Shown here: positions 27,701-35,961 of the stretch, one piece after another | Layout of the letters: each line of letters begins with the position of its first letter | How positions within the stretch are numbered: position 1 is the stretch's first letter | Source of the DNA: Gammaproteobacteria bacterium | Lineage (GTDB): Bacteria > Pseudomonadota > Gammaproteobacteria > Ga0077536 | Assembly (NCBI GenBank): GCA_021773835.1 | Contig: JAJFJQ010000015.1 | Coordinates: 1 to 64,000 of the forward strand | Reading direction: 5' to 3' | DNA: 64,000 nucleotides | Made by a program: the position numbers and the translations under genes | The notes under the pieces: generated by a model | Seen by the model: only the letters and a program-made list of their open reading frames with translations | The model's database searches: none | Told to the model about the DNA's origin: nothing

Positions 27701-27990
27701 CATATAACTATCATGGATCTCGACCGATCCAGTGCTTCAACGATTACTTTAGAGAGGCTTGCATTCGCCGACAGCGACACCTCGTCCCTAAAAACGGGGT
27801 ACAGTTTCTCAGGAATGAGATCGCCTCTTAGATTCCGTGTACCAACGAGATCTTGGGGAATTTCATATTCTTCGAGTTCTTGATGTAGCCAACTCGCCCA
27901 CTGCTGATCTTCATCAACGTTGTCTGCATGGCTATAAGAGAGAAAGGCCATGTATTCTACTGGCGTCAGTTGAGTGACATTTTTAGTCAT
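24778..27990 (-). CDS. TIR domain - TM - WD40 repeat protein
   Basis: 1,070 aa. The N-terminal TIR domain (about 12-130) has FLSYSHAD, FRDEVSLSA and a SQYVADEI helix with Glu110 at the place of the catalytic glutamate in TIR NADases. After a linker there is a charged KRRKRR and one TM helix (260-280), then a helical segment and about sixteen WD40 blades (about 352-1030; FSPDGKLVATAS and VVWDIGS type repeats). Bacterial TIR domains usually cleave NAD+ or make cyclic ADP-ribose signals, and WD40 propellers act as sensors or scaffolds. So this looks like a membrane-tethered sensor with an NAD-consuming effector, possibly antiphage. No separate effector gene adjoins it. The boundary is clear although the ribosome site is weak. 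Confidence 0.85.
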   Translation of the reverse strand: MTKNVTQLTPVEYMAFLSYSHADNVDEDQQWASWLHQELEEYEIPQDLVGTRNLRGDLIPEKLYPVFRDEVSLSANASLSKVIVEALDRSRSMIVICSPQAVKSQYVADEISHFKASGKADRIVAAIIQGEPNASAQTGKSDVSPGEQSHECFPEPLRFESDSNGKPIHSRRAEPIAADFRLPNGGKGVTNSEALRRQLLLDGNSRDGARKLTIRYEEKSNNALLKIVAGVLDLPLEDLTERDKVAQAIRLHTEKRRKRRVVALILLLLFSVMVGAHMWIRWQQSQNEKLMAESRRLAAIAGQAIHEGKTEHAILLALNALPGAYGGTRPWSVRAAERLYTAITLHQKQKVRKFRHNGPVTSAEFSPDGKLVATASADQTVGIWESISGNVVGLFNHSNEVSQAIFSPGGTRLATLAHTESVARIWNIADQSIEKTLTFYEESTGLGISRIIFSPDGKRIAAGAFDEVKVFDVVTGSPVAKLKHEKGINKSFVFSPDGSQLLTTSWDKTAVVWDIGSETKVASFVHEDKVTYAVFSPSGENIVSVSGKKAILWNVASEKMIESFKHDHEIENASFSANGRLLVTHGTSFPANYAVVWDMVNQTRIGDFEQGIRSPGDFFSSSGEQLLTVVGKEVRVSNIYDKTIPISILEHTDFIEDARFSADGRFVITASGETATVWSLEKRTDSGVLQHLAEVVYSQVCSDGRLVVTASKDKKASVWELASGRQLFSAAHENEYRAPDFSPDCTKVMTSPAENVVVVWNIAGSTEDSVFKAETNIIDAWFSPDGARVASTTWNWDDHTGKVIIFDILTGSEVMSLDGKNEVANLVRSGDGTHALTTEVFNGDVVVWNLASGSTVATFESDQNVSSRVLSWDGKLQLIVSGSKATIWNNKTGTEIARIESAKPIFRSEFSPDGSKVLTVLFDEALVWASESGKRLATLRHESAGTFGSGEAISFATFSPDSSQIVTTSSDDIGVLWDINSESRIATFTHDSWVVHAAFSPDGSHVVTSSSDRETKIWNIVGRRSLVKLGIETLPVGQTCLTLSERTEFGLAALTNKQMVERGCAQYRVQ

Positions 27991-28263
27991 GCTTGATCGG
28001 TCCGAAAATGCCCAGGCAGTAAGTAACGAAAACTAAAGTATGCCAAGCATTGTCCGATGCCTAAAGTAACCCATCAAATAGTAATGGAGGACAAGAGGCC
28101 AGAATTTTTATGTAGTATCCCGTTCTTCGGCGATTACCGTGCGCTAAAGATGTCTTAAATGAAAACACATAATTGCGCGTTGTTGGAGCTCTAATGTTTT
28201 GGCGTCTGCGTTATTGCGGCACAGCACGATAGACGATATTTTCACTGGCCGAATCCGTCAAAC

Positions 28264-29334
28264 TTAAATTTCCAGCTTAAGCAGCCTAGCCGCATTCAAG
28301 CCACAAACAGCGGACCGTGCGCCGGCCACCAAACCATCGACTTTTCCAACCAAGTCGAGTGGATCCTCCTCGCCCATGTCGTAGGGGTAATCCGTGCCGA
28401 GCAAAATGTGATCCGCACCATACTTTTCAATTAAGAAGGCGAGTTGGTCTGGTTCGAAGACCAGGGTGTCGAAATAAAATTTACTGAGGTAACTGCTTGG
28501 CGGTGACGAGATAATCTCGCGGCAATCATCGCGTTCATGGTGGGCGTGTTCCATACGTCCCGCGTAGCTTGGAAGGAAACCGCCACCGTGGGCGACGCAG
28601 ATTTTGAGGCCTGGGTAACGATCGAGTACGCCGCCGAAAATCAGGTGGCTGATGGCTAGCGTCGACTCCAGCGGATGACCGATCAAGTTAATGAAATAGT
28701 GCTCGGTAAAACGATCGGCGTGGGTGAATCCTTCCGGATGAATGAAGATCAGGATATCCAATTCTTCTGCCTTGGCGAAGAACGGCTCAAGCCTTTTTGC
28801 CGATAGTTCATCGGCGCCAACATGGGCCGAGATCTCGACGCCACGCATGCCGAGATCGCCGATACATCGTTCGAGTTCGGCCACGGCCATTTCTGTGTTT
28901 TGTAACGGTACGGTACCCATCGCGACGAATCGATCCGGCGCTTTGGCAACGTTCTCTGCCAAATGATCGTTGAGTTGCCGCGCCACATCGCGTCCGATCT
29001 CCGGCTCTGCCCAGTAATAATATTGATAGGGCGGTACGGTGATGGCCTGCACATCAATACCCATCGCATCCATGTCGGCGAGCCGCTCATCCAGCGACTG
29101 CATTTTCGGCTTCACGTCGATCAACTGCTTCTCGTTGACCGCCTTCGTCAACGCATTGCCAAACGCCAGCGCAACATTGTCGGTGCGCACCGCTTCCGCC
29201 TGCATCCTCTCGGTCACCGGATAACACTCGCAGTGGCAGTGGATATCGACAGTCAGCGTTTTCGAACCGTTGGATGCTAGTGGCCGTGCCGTATGGTTGA
29301 TGGCCGGTCCGTGGGTATTACAGGTGTGGAACAT
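28264..29334 (-). CDS. Amidohydrolase family 2 protein (ACMSD-like decarboxylase)
   Basis: 356 aa. The HxHxE-like start of the family is DIHCHCE near residue 30. GVEISAHV, IFIHPEG, KICVAHGGGF and GTDYPYDMGEEDP complete the metal-binding barrel. The last motif is the strongly conserved aspartate segment of amino-carboxymuconate-semialdehyde decarboxylase relatives. They decarboxylate or hydrolyse aromatic ring-cleavage acids. A GGAGAG lies at good distance before ATG 29334. It runs on the same strand as, and 45 bases downstream of, the DUF1185 gene, so the two are probably one operon. With the divergent CoxL-like oxidoreductase it suggests breakdown of an aromatic or heterocyclic compound; the substrate is unknown. 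Confidence 0.88.
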   Translation of the reverse strand: MFHTCNTHGPAINHTARPLASNGSKTLTVDIHCHCECYPVTERMQAEAVRTDNVALAFGNALTKAVNEKQLIDVKPKMQSLDERLADMDAMGIDVQAITVPPYQYYYWAEPEIGRDVARQLNDHLAENVAKAPDRFVAMGTVPLQNTEMAVAELERCIGDLGMRGVEISAHVGADELSAKRLEPFFAKAEELDILIFIHPEGFTHADRFTEHYFINLIGHPLESTLAISHLIFGGVLDRYPGLKICVAHGGGFLPSYAGRMEHAHHERDDCREIISSPPSSYLSKFYFDTLVFEPDQLAFLIEKYGADHILLGTDYPYDMGEEDPLDLVGKVDGLVAGARSAVCGLNAARLLKLEI

Positions 29335-29379
29335 GTCGCTCTCCGACGGGTGTTCGTGTGCGTTAGCTACTAAGGCCGA

Positions 29380-29961
29380 TCAATCTTTAAGAAGTACATC
29401 ACTCGCCGACAAGCCCTCGCCGACACGATGCTGCGGTCGCCCGCCATCGGCCAGCGCAACGATGACGACGATTTCATCGGCTTTAGGCGACCCTGTGACG
29501 GACACTTCCATCGCATCGAAATGCGGGAACGACCAAGCATCGTCTTTATTATGTAGTGGCACATCGATAGACGTGCCAGGGCCGGCAACTTTTTTGGCCG
29601 ACGGGATGACTGCAGCACCACCACCAAGGACTTCGCGCAACGGCTTGCCCAAGGTCGGATGCATCACCGCTGCGGCGTGTTCGCGCTCCCCTGCCTCGCC
29701 AACGATTGCCGCCTTGCCGTAACTCGTGACAGCGGATGGCGCGGCGCCAAGCGCGGCCACTGCACGGCGCCCAAGTTCACCACCCATGGTCGCGCCTATT
29801 GCCTCTAGCTCTGCAAGGTCTTCACTGTAGCGACCGGCGTAGGGATTCTCGATCACCGCCATCGCAGCGCAGTAGCGCACCGGTGGGCTGATATCGCGGC
29901 CGATCTCGATATGGGTTTCGTCAACAATTGTCCGATATCTCCGTACGCGCATCGTCGCCAT
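29380..29961 (-). CDS. DUF1185 (amino acid synthesis family) protein
   Basis: 193 aa from ATG 29961, with GAGGTG upstream; a longer frame of 28 further codons has no ribosome site. The sequence (RYRTIVDETHIEIG near the start, NPYAGRYSEDL, SYGKAAIVGEAGEREH, VLGGGAAVIPSAKKV) matches the DUF1185 family, often labelled amino acid synthesis protein. Its chemistry is not established. Members frequently sit beside amidohydrolases and molybdenum hydroxylases in catabolic clusters, as here. Soluble, no signal peptide. Confident about family, not about function. Confidence 0.82.
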   Translation of the reverse strand: MATMRVRRYRTIVDETHIEIGRDISPPVRYCAAMAVIENPYAGRYSEDLAELEAIGATMGGELGRRAVAALGAAPSAVTSYGKAAIVGEAGEREHAAAVMHPTLGKPLREVLGGGAAVIPSAKKVAGPGTSIDVPLHNKDDAWSFPHFDAMEVSVTGSPKADEIVVIVALADGGRPQHRVGEGLSASDVLLKD

Positions 29962-30299
29962 AGCCACCTCGTTAAATAATAGTGCAGAGAACGGCAGGGT
30001 ACGGGCTGCCAGCGGGGACGGCAACGGGCGACGCAAGTCCCGCAATTGGCGTCACGTTCCAATCTTGCTGGGTGTCCCGCTTAGGTCAAAAGGCGCGTAC
30101 CGCTCGGTCGGCATTTTATTGGCAGCGACTGAGTCGGGCGCCATTTTGGCCATCCGTGCCCAGGCCCGATGTCCCTGGGGCTCGGAAAAACAGCCTAATT
30201 TAAGGGCCACAAGATGGATCCAAACGGGGATGAGATTTACGCTTCGCGGCATGGCAGAATCTGTCATTGCATAGTCAACGAGATGGGAGTTGAAACTAA
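29962..30299. other. Divergent intergenic region before the CoxL-like gene
   Basis: About 340 bases between the divergent DUF1185 and CoxL-like genes; promoters in both directions are expected. I see no clear -10/-35 pair, repeat or RNA gene. GGGAG just before 30300 is the ribosome site of the downstream gene. Confidence 0.4.
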
Positions 30300-32687
30300 A
30301 TGATCAGCGGTATCGGTAAGTCAGTTCGGCGCAAAGAGGATCAACGTTTCATCACTGGGTCGGGCCGCTACAGCGACGACATTTCACGGCCAAACCAGCT
30401 GCATCTTTACGTCTTACGCTCACCGGTTGCCCATGCGCTACTGAAGTCTGTCGATACGACAGCAGCGGCGGCGGCCGAGGGCGTGGTGGGAGTTTACGAC
30501 GCCGAGGATCTCGAGCGCGGTGGGGTTACGGCCATGTTGACCGGTTGGCCAGTGGAGAATAAAGACGGTTCACCGATGATCGACCCGCCGCGGGTTGTGC
30601 TCGCGACCGGCAAGCTTGCATATGTTGGACAGCCGATTGCAGGTGTTATCGCAGAGTCACGCTTACTGGCAAAAGACGCGGCCGAGTTGATCGAATTCGA
30701 GTATGAGGAGTTGCCTGCTATCGTCGATACCGCTGGTGCGCTAGCGCCCGATGCGCCGCAGATCTGGGATGAGGCACCGAACAACCTGAGCTTCGACTGG
30801 GGGATCGGAGACGAGGAGGCAACGGAGGCCGCGTTCGCCAAAGCCGCACACGTAGTCGAGATCGACACGGTGCAAAATCGCCTGGTACCAAGCGCCATGG
30901 AACCGCGTGCGCTAGTTTGCGAATACGATGCCCCGAGCGAAGAATTCACGATGTATGTGTCGCATCAAGCACCGCATCTAGCACGCTTCTTTCATGCGCG
31001 CTCAAACTTAAACATCCCTGAGCATAAATTCAGGGTGGTAGCCCCGGACGTCGGTGGTGGCTTTGGTTCCAAGTCGTATCAGTATTCCGAAGAAATGGTC
31101 GCGTTGTTTGCAACGAGAGAACTCGGGCGCCCGGTAAAATGGGTATCCGAACGTAGCGAAGCCTTTTTATCCGATGCGCATGCGCGCGACCACGTCACCC
31201 ACTCCGCCATGGCCTTGGATGAAAACGGCAAGATCCTCGCCGTGAAGTCGAGCGTCATCGCGAACCTTGGTGCCTTCATTTCTTTGTTTGGCGCAGCCAT
31301 ACCGACCGCGTTTCACGCCACTATGCTGACCGGGGTCTATGCGATCCCGGCGTGCTACGGCGAAGTCAAAGGCGTACTTACCAACACGGTACCGACCGAT
31401 GCCTATCGCGGCGCCGGCCGGCCAGAGGCCGCGTATACGATTGAACGCTTGATCGAGACCGCCGCGGCCAAGCTTGGCATTGATTCGATTGAACTGCGCC
31501 GACGAAATTTTATCCCCCCTGACGCCTTTCCCTACGCTACACCGATGGGCATGGAATACGACTCCGGTGAATATGCGAAATGCCTCGATCTCACGCTAGA
31601 GGCGGCGGACTATGCGGGGTTCGAAAAACGTCGCGCGGAAGCCGCGGCGCGCGGCAAGCTTCGTGGCATGGGCGTGTGTGTCTACGTCGAAGTTGCCGGG
31701 CCTGGTCCTTCCGCACCGCAAATCGCGTGGGGTGCGAAGATGGCGGGCTATGAGGCCGCAACCGTTAGGGTCAATTCCGATGCCACCGTGAAGGTTATGA
31801 CCGGTACACATAGCCATGGTCAGGGGCACGAGACGACGTTCGCGCAGATCGTCTCGGAGCAATTGAGCATTCCTATTGATGACATTGAGATCATCCATGG
31901 CGATACCGGCCAGATCCCGTTTGGACAAGGGACCTATGGCTCACGCTCGTTGACTGTCGGGGGTAGCGCGATCTTTAACGGCGTGACGAAGATCATTGAG
32001 AAGGGCAAGAAGATCGCGGCGCATATCCTTGAAGCGCCGCTCGAAGAAATCGATTTTATCGATGGCTTTTTTAAAGTTGGCGATACCGATCGGATCCTGG
32101 CCTTTAAGGATGTTGCGTTTGAAGCGTATGTGCCGGGTAATTATCCGCTTGATGTGCTGGAACCTGGGTTGGAAGAAACGGCGTTCTACGATCCGCCAAA
32201 CTTTACCTTTCCCGCCGGCGCCCACTGCTGCGAATTAGAGATCGATCCAGAAACAGGCGTGGTTGAGATCCTCAACTACAACGTTGGCGATGACTTAGGC
32301 GTCATCATCAACCCAATGATCGTCGACGGTCAGATCCACGGCGGGATCGCCCAAGGTGTCGGACAGGCCCTGATGGAGAACGCGCAATACGATCTTGAGT
32401 CTGGACAGCCGCTGAGTGGTTCATTTCTCGATTACTGCATGCCCCGCGCGGACAACTTACCGATGTTTGGATCGGACACGGTCGACAGCTATTCGCCCAC
32501 CAACCCGCTAGGTGCAAAGGGTGCCGGCGAGGCCGGGACGATCGGCGCACCGGTGACTGTGATGAACGCAGTGCTCAATGCCTTGGGGCCAGTCGGTGTG
32601 ACCGACCTCACGATGCCGGCGACCTCGAATAAGATCTGGGACGCGATTAATGCAGCCCGGGATGGGGTTTCGGATACGGCTGCATAA
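30300..32687 (+). CDS. Xanthine dehydrogenase/CoxL-like molybdopterin-binding large subunit
   Basis: 795 aa. Standard large-subunit features are present: KSVRRKEDQRFITGSGRYSDD at the N terminus (first residues only), GGGFGSK near 252-258 and AYRGAGR at 368-374. The last is the form II signature, not the AYXCSFR of true CO dehydrogenases. The GAKGAGEAGTIGAP segment carries the catalytic glutamate near residue 749. It would hydroxylate an aromatic heterocycle or aldehyde with water as oxygen donor. The partner 2Fe-2S and FAD subunits usually encoded alongside are absent on either side; the nearest 2Fe-2S subunit in the window belongs to the IorAB pair 10 kb away. Its substrate is probably linked to the adjacent ACMSD-like enzyme. 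Confidence 0.9.
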   Translation: MISGIGKSVRRKEDQRFITGSGRYSDDISRPNQLHLYVLRSPVAHALLKSVDTTAAAAAEGVVGVYDAEDLERGGVTAMLTGWPVENKDGSPMIDPPRVVLATGKLAYVGQPIAGVIAESRLLAKDAAELIEFEYEELPAIVDTAGALAPDAPQIWDEAPNNLSFDWGIGDEEATEAAFAKAAHVVEIDTVQNRLVPSAMEPRALVCEYDAPSEEFTMYVSHQAPHLARFFHARSNLNIPEHKFRVVAPDVGGGFGSKSYQYSEEMVALFATRELGRPVKWVSERSEAFLSDAHARDHVTHSAMALDENGKILAVKSSVIANLGAFISLFGAAIPTAFHATMLTGVYAIPACYGEVKGVLTNTVPTDAYRGAGRPEAAYTIERLIETAAAKLGIDSIELRRRNFIPPDAFPYATPMGMEYDSGEYAKCLDLTLEAADYAGFEKRRAEAAARGKLRGMGVCVYVEVAGPGPSAPQIAWGAKMAGYEAATVRVNSDATVKVMTGTHSHGQGHETTFAQIVSEQLSIPIDDIEIIHGDTGQIPFGQGTYGSRSLTVGGSAIFNGVTKIIEKGKKIAAHILEAPLEEIDFIDGFFKVGDTDRILAFKDVAFEAYVPGNYPLDVLEPGLEETAFYDPPNFTFPAGAHCCELEIDPETGVVEILNYNVGDDLGVIINPMIVDGQIHGGIAQGVGQALMENAQYDLESGQPLSGSFLDYCMPRADNLPMFGSDTVDSYSPTNPLGAKGAGEAGTIGAPVTVMNAVLNALGPVGVTDLTMPATSNKIWDAINAARDGVSDTAA

Positions 32688-32738
32688 AGACCGACGCTAT
32701 CATTCGGGTGAATACGCAGCCTCTGCCAAACCCCCTCA

Positions 32739-32810
32739 CGTCATCCTGGCGAAAGCCGGGATCCATACACCACCATGCAAAGATGGATCCCGGCTTTCGC
32801 CAGGATGACG
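32739..32810. terminator. Perfect 28-bp inverted repeat between convergent genes
   Basis: The left arm 32739-32766 and right arm 32783-32810 are exact reverse complements, with a 16-base loop. The arms begin CGTCATCCTGGCGAAAGCC, a common bacterial intergenic palindrome type. Placed between the ends of the CoxL-like gene (+) and the carboxypeptidase gene (-), it could stop transcription from both sides. There is no long T run. Confidence 0.6.
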
Positions 32811-32892
32811 GAATAGCCACCTCACGCAATAGCAGTTGAGATGACGATCGAGTACACGACGCGTCCTTTGAGCAGTTCGGCGCGCATCGCAT

Positions 32893-34149
32893 TCATTCCC
32901 GCAATTGCTTGTCTCTTTTCTCTACCGCCTTCAAGACCCGCTGCGCACGATCCATTGCGATTTTCTCGATACGTTCCGATCGCACGACGCAATAAACGGA
33001 CTCGCTACGGACGCTTAGGCACGTATCAATAGCGTTATCTCGTTTAAGACCAGTGACACCAACTTGGTAGATAATCGTCTGCGTCCAGCGTGGTATCAAC
33101 AGCGGTTGGCCGCCCTTTAGCACGGCGCGATGCTTCTTGATGAAACGCCGCGCACGTTTAATTGCATCCCTTAGTCGTACTTCAACGCCAATTTCGATAC
33201 TCCAGTCCTTGATCGCCATGTACTTCTTACCGTCTTTTGGTTCAAGACATTCGGTGGCGATGATCTTCTGGTTGACCGCTTCGTCGCTTCCCTGCCCTAC
33301 GGGATCAGGAAACGTAGTGATATTGAATAGGGGCGCCAAATCGCTTTTAAATCCCGATCGCATCATGCGGGTCATCCGCGCATCTCGTGGACCTGCCGTG
33401 GCTGCGCCAAGTACGACACCCACTAAGTGCTTGCCGTCACGTATTGCGGAGCCAACTAAATTGAACCCTGCTTTGCAAGTGAAACCCGTTTTCATGCCCT
33501 GTGCACCGTCGAAGCTTCTGAGAAAATTGTTATGGGTCTCGATGTGTCTGCCGTTAAATTCAAAGGCCTTGGTCGAAAAACGTTCGTAGTCACGTGGATA
33601 GTGTCTAAAAAGCGCAATCGCAAGGATTGCCATATCACGTGCGTTGGTCACTTGTTCGCTATGCGGCAAACCGCTCGCATTACGAAATGTCGTACGGGTC
33701 ATCCCGAATTCTGCTGCTTTCGCGTTCATCATACTGACAAAATTCTCATGACTACCGCCTACCGCCTCGGCGATAACCACCGCAACGTCGTTGGCCGATC
33801 GAATGACGATTGCGTTGATCGCGTCGGCAACCGTTATGTGCTTGCCGGCGCGCAAACCGAGTTTAATCGGCAGCTGTGCGGCAGCCAGCTTAGAAACTAG
33901 TAACTTACTATCCATCGAAAGCTTGCCGACGTTAAGCGCTTCAAATAGTAGATACAGCGTCATCAATTTCGTCAGTGACGCAGGATACGAGGGTCGCAGT
34001 GCATGCTCTGCATGCAAAATTTCACCGTTACTGACATCAACGAGTAGCGCTGCGCGCTCGGCACGTACCGGTAGATGCATGAGCAGTAACAACGCACCGA
34101 GATAGACACCAAGCAAAGAACGATTGGATAAGAATCGATTAAGACTCAT
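32893..34149 (-). CDS. D-alanyl-D-alanine carboxypeptidase (DacA-like) with SPOR-like C-terminus
   Basis: 418 aa. A signal peptide-like N terminus (to about residue 30) precedes a penicillin-binding S11 serine peptidase domain. The motifs are Ser58-x-x-Lys61 in PASLTK, Ser118-Ala-Asn120 in RSAN and Lys220-Thr-Gly in GMKTGFT. It removes the terminal D-Ala from murein pentapeptides in the periplasm. The C-terminal 120 residues do not look like the usual PBP5 domain. Instead WSIEIGVE...AIKRARRFIKK...IPRWTQTIIYQVGVTG resembles a divergent SPOR fold, which binds denuded glycans at the septum. It is convergent with the CoxL-like gene. The catalytic triad is complete. Confidence 0.88.
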   Translation of the reverse strand: MSLNRFLSNRSLLGVYLGALLLLMHLPVRAERAALLVDVSNGEILHAEHALRPSYPASLTKLMTLYLLFEALNVGKLSMDSKLLVSKLAAAQLPIKLGLRAGKHITVADAINAIVIRSANDVAVVIAEAVGGSHENFVSMMNAKAAEFGMTRTTFRNASGLPHSEQVTNARDMAILAIALFRHYPRDYERFSTKAFEFNGRHIETHNNFLRSFDGAQGMKTGFTCKAGFNLVGSAIRDGKHLVGVVLGAATAGPRDARMTRMMRSGFKSDLAPLFNITTFPDPVGQGSDEAVNQKIIATECLEPKDGKKYMAIKDWSIEIGVEVRLRDAIKRARRFIKKHRAVLKGGQPLLIPRWTQTIIYQVGVTGLKRDNAIDTCLSVRSESVYCVVRSERIEKIAMDRAQRVLKAVEKRDKQLRE

Positions 34150-34338
34150 GATGATTAGCGGCGGAGTCGACTGGGAGCCAATAGCCCTCCTTGCAGTGCA
34201 AATAGTAGATAGCGAAAATACCGATACGTGAGTGTAGCGTGGGATTCTACCAGTGCATTCTCACCGAACTCCGATATTGATAGTAGAACGAAGTTCCGTA
34301 AGCGATAGATTCTGTAATTACCTAGTGAGAAATATTCA

Positions 34339-35316
34339 ATGACAATGGCCCACGTGATCCATGAATTCGGCGGTGCAGAGCAGTTGCGCTGGGACGAGGT
34401 AACACTCGCTGATCCTGAACCCAATGAGGTCCGTCTGCGCCAGCACGCTGTTGGCATGAACATGATGGAGATTGGATTGCGCATCGGCGCTTATCCCGGA
34501 CCACCACTACCGTTCGTGCCTGGCGTTGAAGCCGCCGGCGTCGTTGAGGCCGTTGGTTCCGATGTGAAGACTGTCGCGGTGGGCGATCGCGTCGGTTACG
34601 CCGGTCTCCCGATTGGCAGTTATTGCGAGGCGCGCAACTTTCCGGCTGAGCGTTTGTTTCCGCTGCCGGATGACATCAGCGATAAGACCGCTGCGGCCAG
34701 CATGGTCAAAGGGATGACGGCGGAATTTATGTTGCGTCGTTCCTACCCGGTCGGGCTTGGATCGCGGGTGCTAATTCACGCTGCTGCCGGTGCAACGGGT
34801 CTGATGTGCGTGCAGCTCGCGCGCCACCTCGGCGCTGAAGTCTTTGGGACGGTGAGCTCGGATGAGAAAGCTGCGTTTGTGCGCGGCTTTGGTTGCGATC
34901 ATCCGATCGTTTACACGCGCGACAATTTTGCTGATGCAGTCCTCGATGCGACGGACGGCGACGGCGTGGACGTCGTTTATGACTCGATTGGCAAAGACAC
35001 CTTCGAGGATTCGGTTCGGAGTCTACAACCGCTCGGCACCTTATGCTTGTTTGGCGTTGCGAGTGGCGTGCCGGCGCCGCTCGATCTCATGAGCCAAGAT
35101 CTACTAACCGCAAAGTTCTTTACGCGCCCCTCTCTCTACGCCCATAGTGCGAAACGCGACAACCTGCTTGATCTGGCAGCGCAAACATTTAGCGATGTCA
35201 GCGCCGGTATCCTACGCACAGAGATCTTCGCGGAGTATGCGCTAAAAGATGCGCCCGAGGCACATCGCGCAGTTGAATCGCGTAAGACCCAGGGCGCAAT
35301 TGTATTCAACGTTTGA
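34339..35316 (+). CDS. NADPH:quinone oxidoreductase (zinc-independent MDR family)
   Basis: 325 aa. Residues about 1-125 form the GroES-like domain (GVEAAGVVEAVG near 57-68, VGDRVGYAG). A Rossmann domain follows with VLIHAAAGATGLMCVQLA near 146, the AxxGxxG-like motif of quinone oxidoreductases, and DVVYDSIGKDTF further on. No zinc ligands of alcohol dehydrogenases are present. It transfers electrons from NADPH to quinones or other electrophilic carbonyls in the cytosol. ATG 34339 has only a weak purine run ahead. It is followed 30 bases later by a small exported protein on the same strand. Length is typical of the family. Confidence 0.9.
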   Translation: MTMAHVIHEFGGAEQLRWDEVTLADPEPNEVRLRQHAVGMNMMEIGLRIGAYPGPPLPFVPGVEAAGVVEAVGSDVKTVAVGDRVGYAGLPIGSYCEARNFPAERLFPLPDDISDKTAAASMVKGMTAEFMLRRSYPVGLGSRVLIHAAAGATGLMCVQLARHLGAEVFGTVSSDEKAAFVRGFGCDHPIVYTRDNFADAVLDATDGDGVDVVYDSIGKDTFEDSVRSLQPLGTLCLFGVASGVPAPLDLMSQDLLTAKFFTRPSLYAHSAKRDNLLDLAAQTFSDVSAGILRTEIFAEYALKDAPEAHRAVESRKTQGAIVFNV

Positions 35317-35346
35317 GTAGCTTGCTCAGACAGGAAACAAATTTTC

Positions 35347-35811
35347 ATGCCATCGGTTCGGAACAAACGAGGGTTCAACATGGTGGTCGGACATCACACA
35401 GCGGTAGGATTCGTTGGCGCCGTCTTTTTCGCACTGGCCGATGCCTGCGCTACCGATGTTGAAGTGCACGTTACGGGACTACAGCCAGGACAAGGAAACG
35501 TGTTGGCCGGCTTGTACTTGAGTCAAGCGGCATTCGAATCTGAACGCGTGGCCGATTGGCGCGCGGCGCCGGTTGCAGCGGCGGATGATACCAAACTGGT
35601 GTTCACCAACCTCGAGCCAGGAACCTATGGAATCGCCGTCTATCAAGATCTGAACAGCAATGAAGTGCTCGACAAAACATCGTTGGGGATCCCCACCGAG
35701 CCATACGGCTTCAGCAACAATATCCGCAATAGATTCCGCCCGCCGGATTTCACCGATTTCTCGTTTGAACTCGAAGAGGCACCGGTCACGATGGAAATTC
35801 GGCTGGAATAA
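35347..35811 (+). CDS. DUF2141 exported protein
   Basis: 154 aa. The chosen start (35347) gives a basic n-region (PSVRNKRGFN) before the hydrophobic core and a cut site near DACA, so the product is probably periplasmic. A later ATG (35380) has an equally good GAGGG but lacks positive charges. The mature part (VEVHVTGLQPGQGNVLAGLY, LEPGTYGIAVYQDLNSNEVLD, GIPTEPYGFSNN) is a clear DUF2141 domain, a beta-sandwich of unknown function. The DLNSNEVLD stretch resembles a calcium-binding loop. It is likely co-transcribed with the quinone oxidoreductase. Confidence 0.82.
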   Translation: MPSVRNKRGFNMVVGHHTAVGFVGAVFFALADACATDVEVHVTGLQPGQGNVLAGLYLSQAAFESERVADWRAAPVAAADDTKLVFTNLEPGTYGIAVYQDLNSNEVLDKTSLGIPTEPYGFSNNIRNRFRPPDFTDFSFELEEAPVTMEIRLE

Positions 35812-35961
35812 TCGATTGGTCTGACGGCGGCTCTTGCCTGATAGTATCGATATATAATCCCTAAGAACGCATCACGCTATCCTTTTCCTAATTAAGTATC
35901 TTAATAAGGTACTTATCGTTACGGTTCGCTCCGGATCTTAATCAGACAAAGGAGTAAACCA

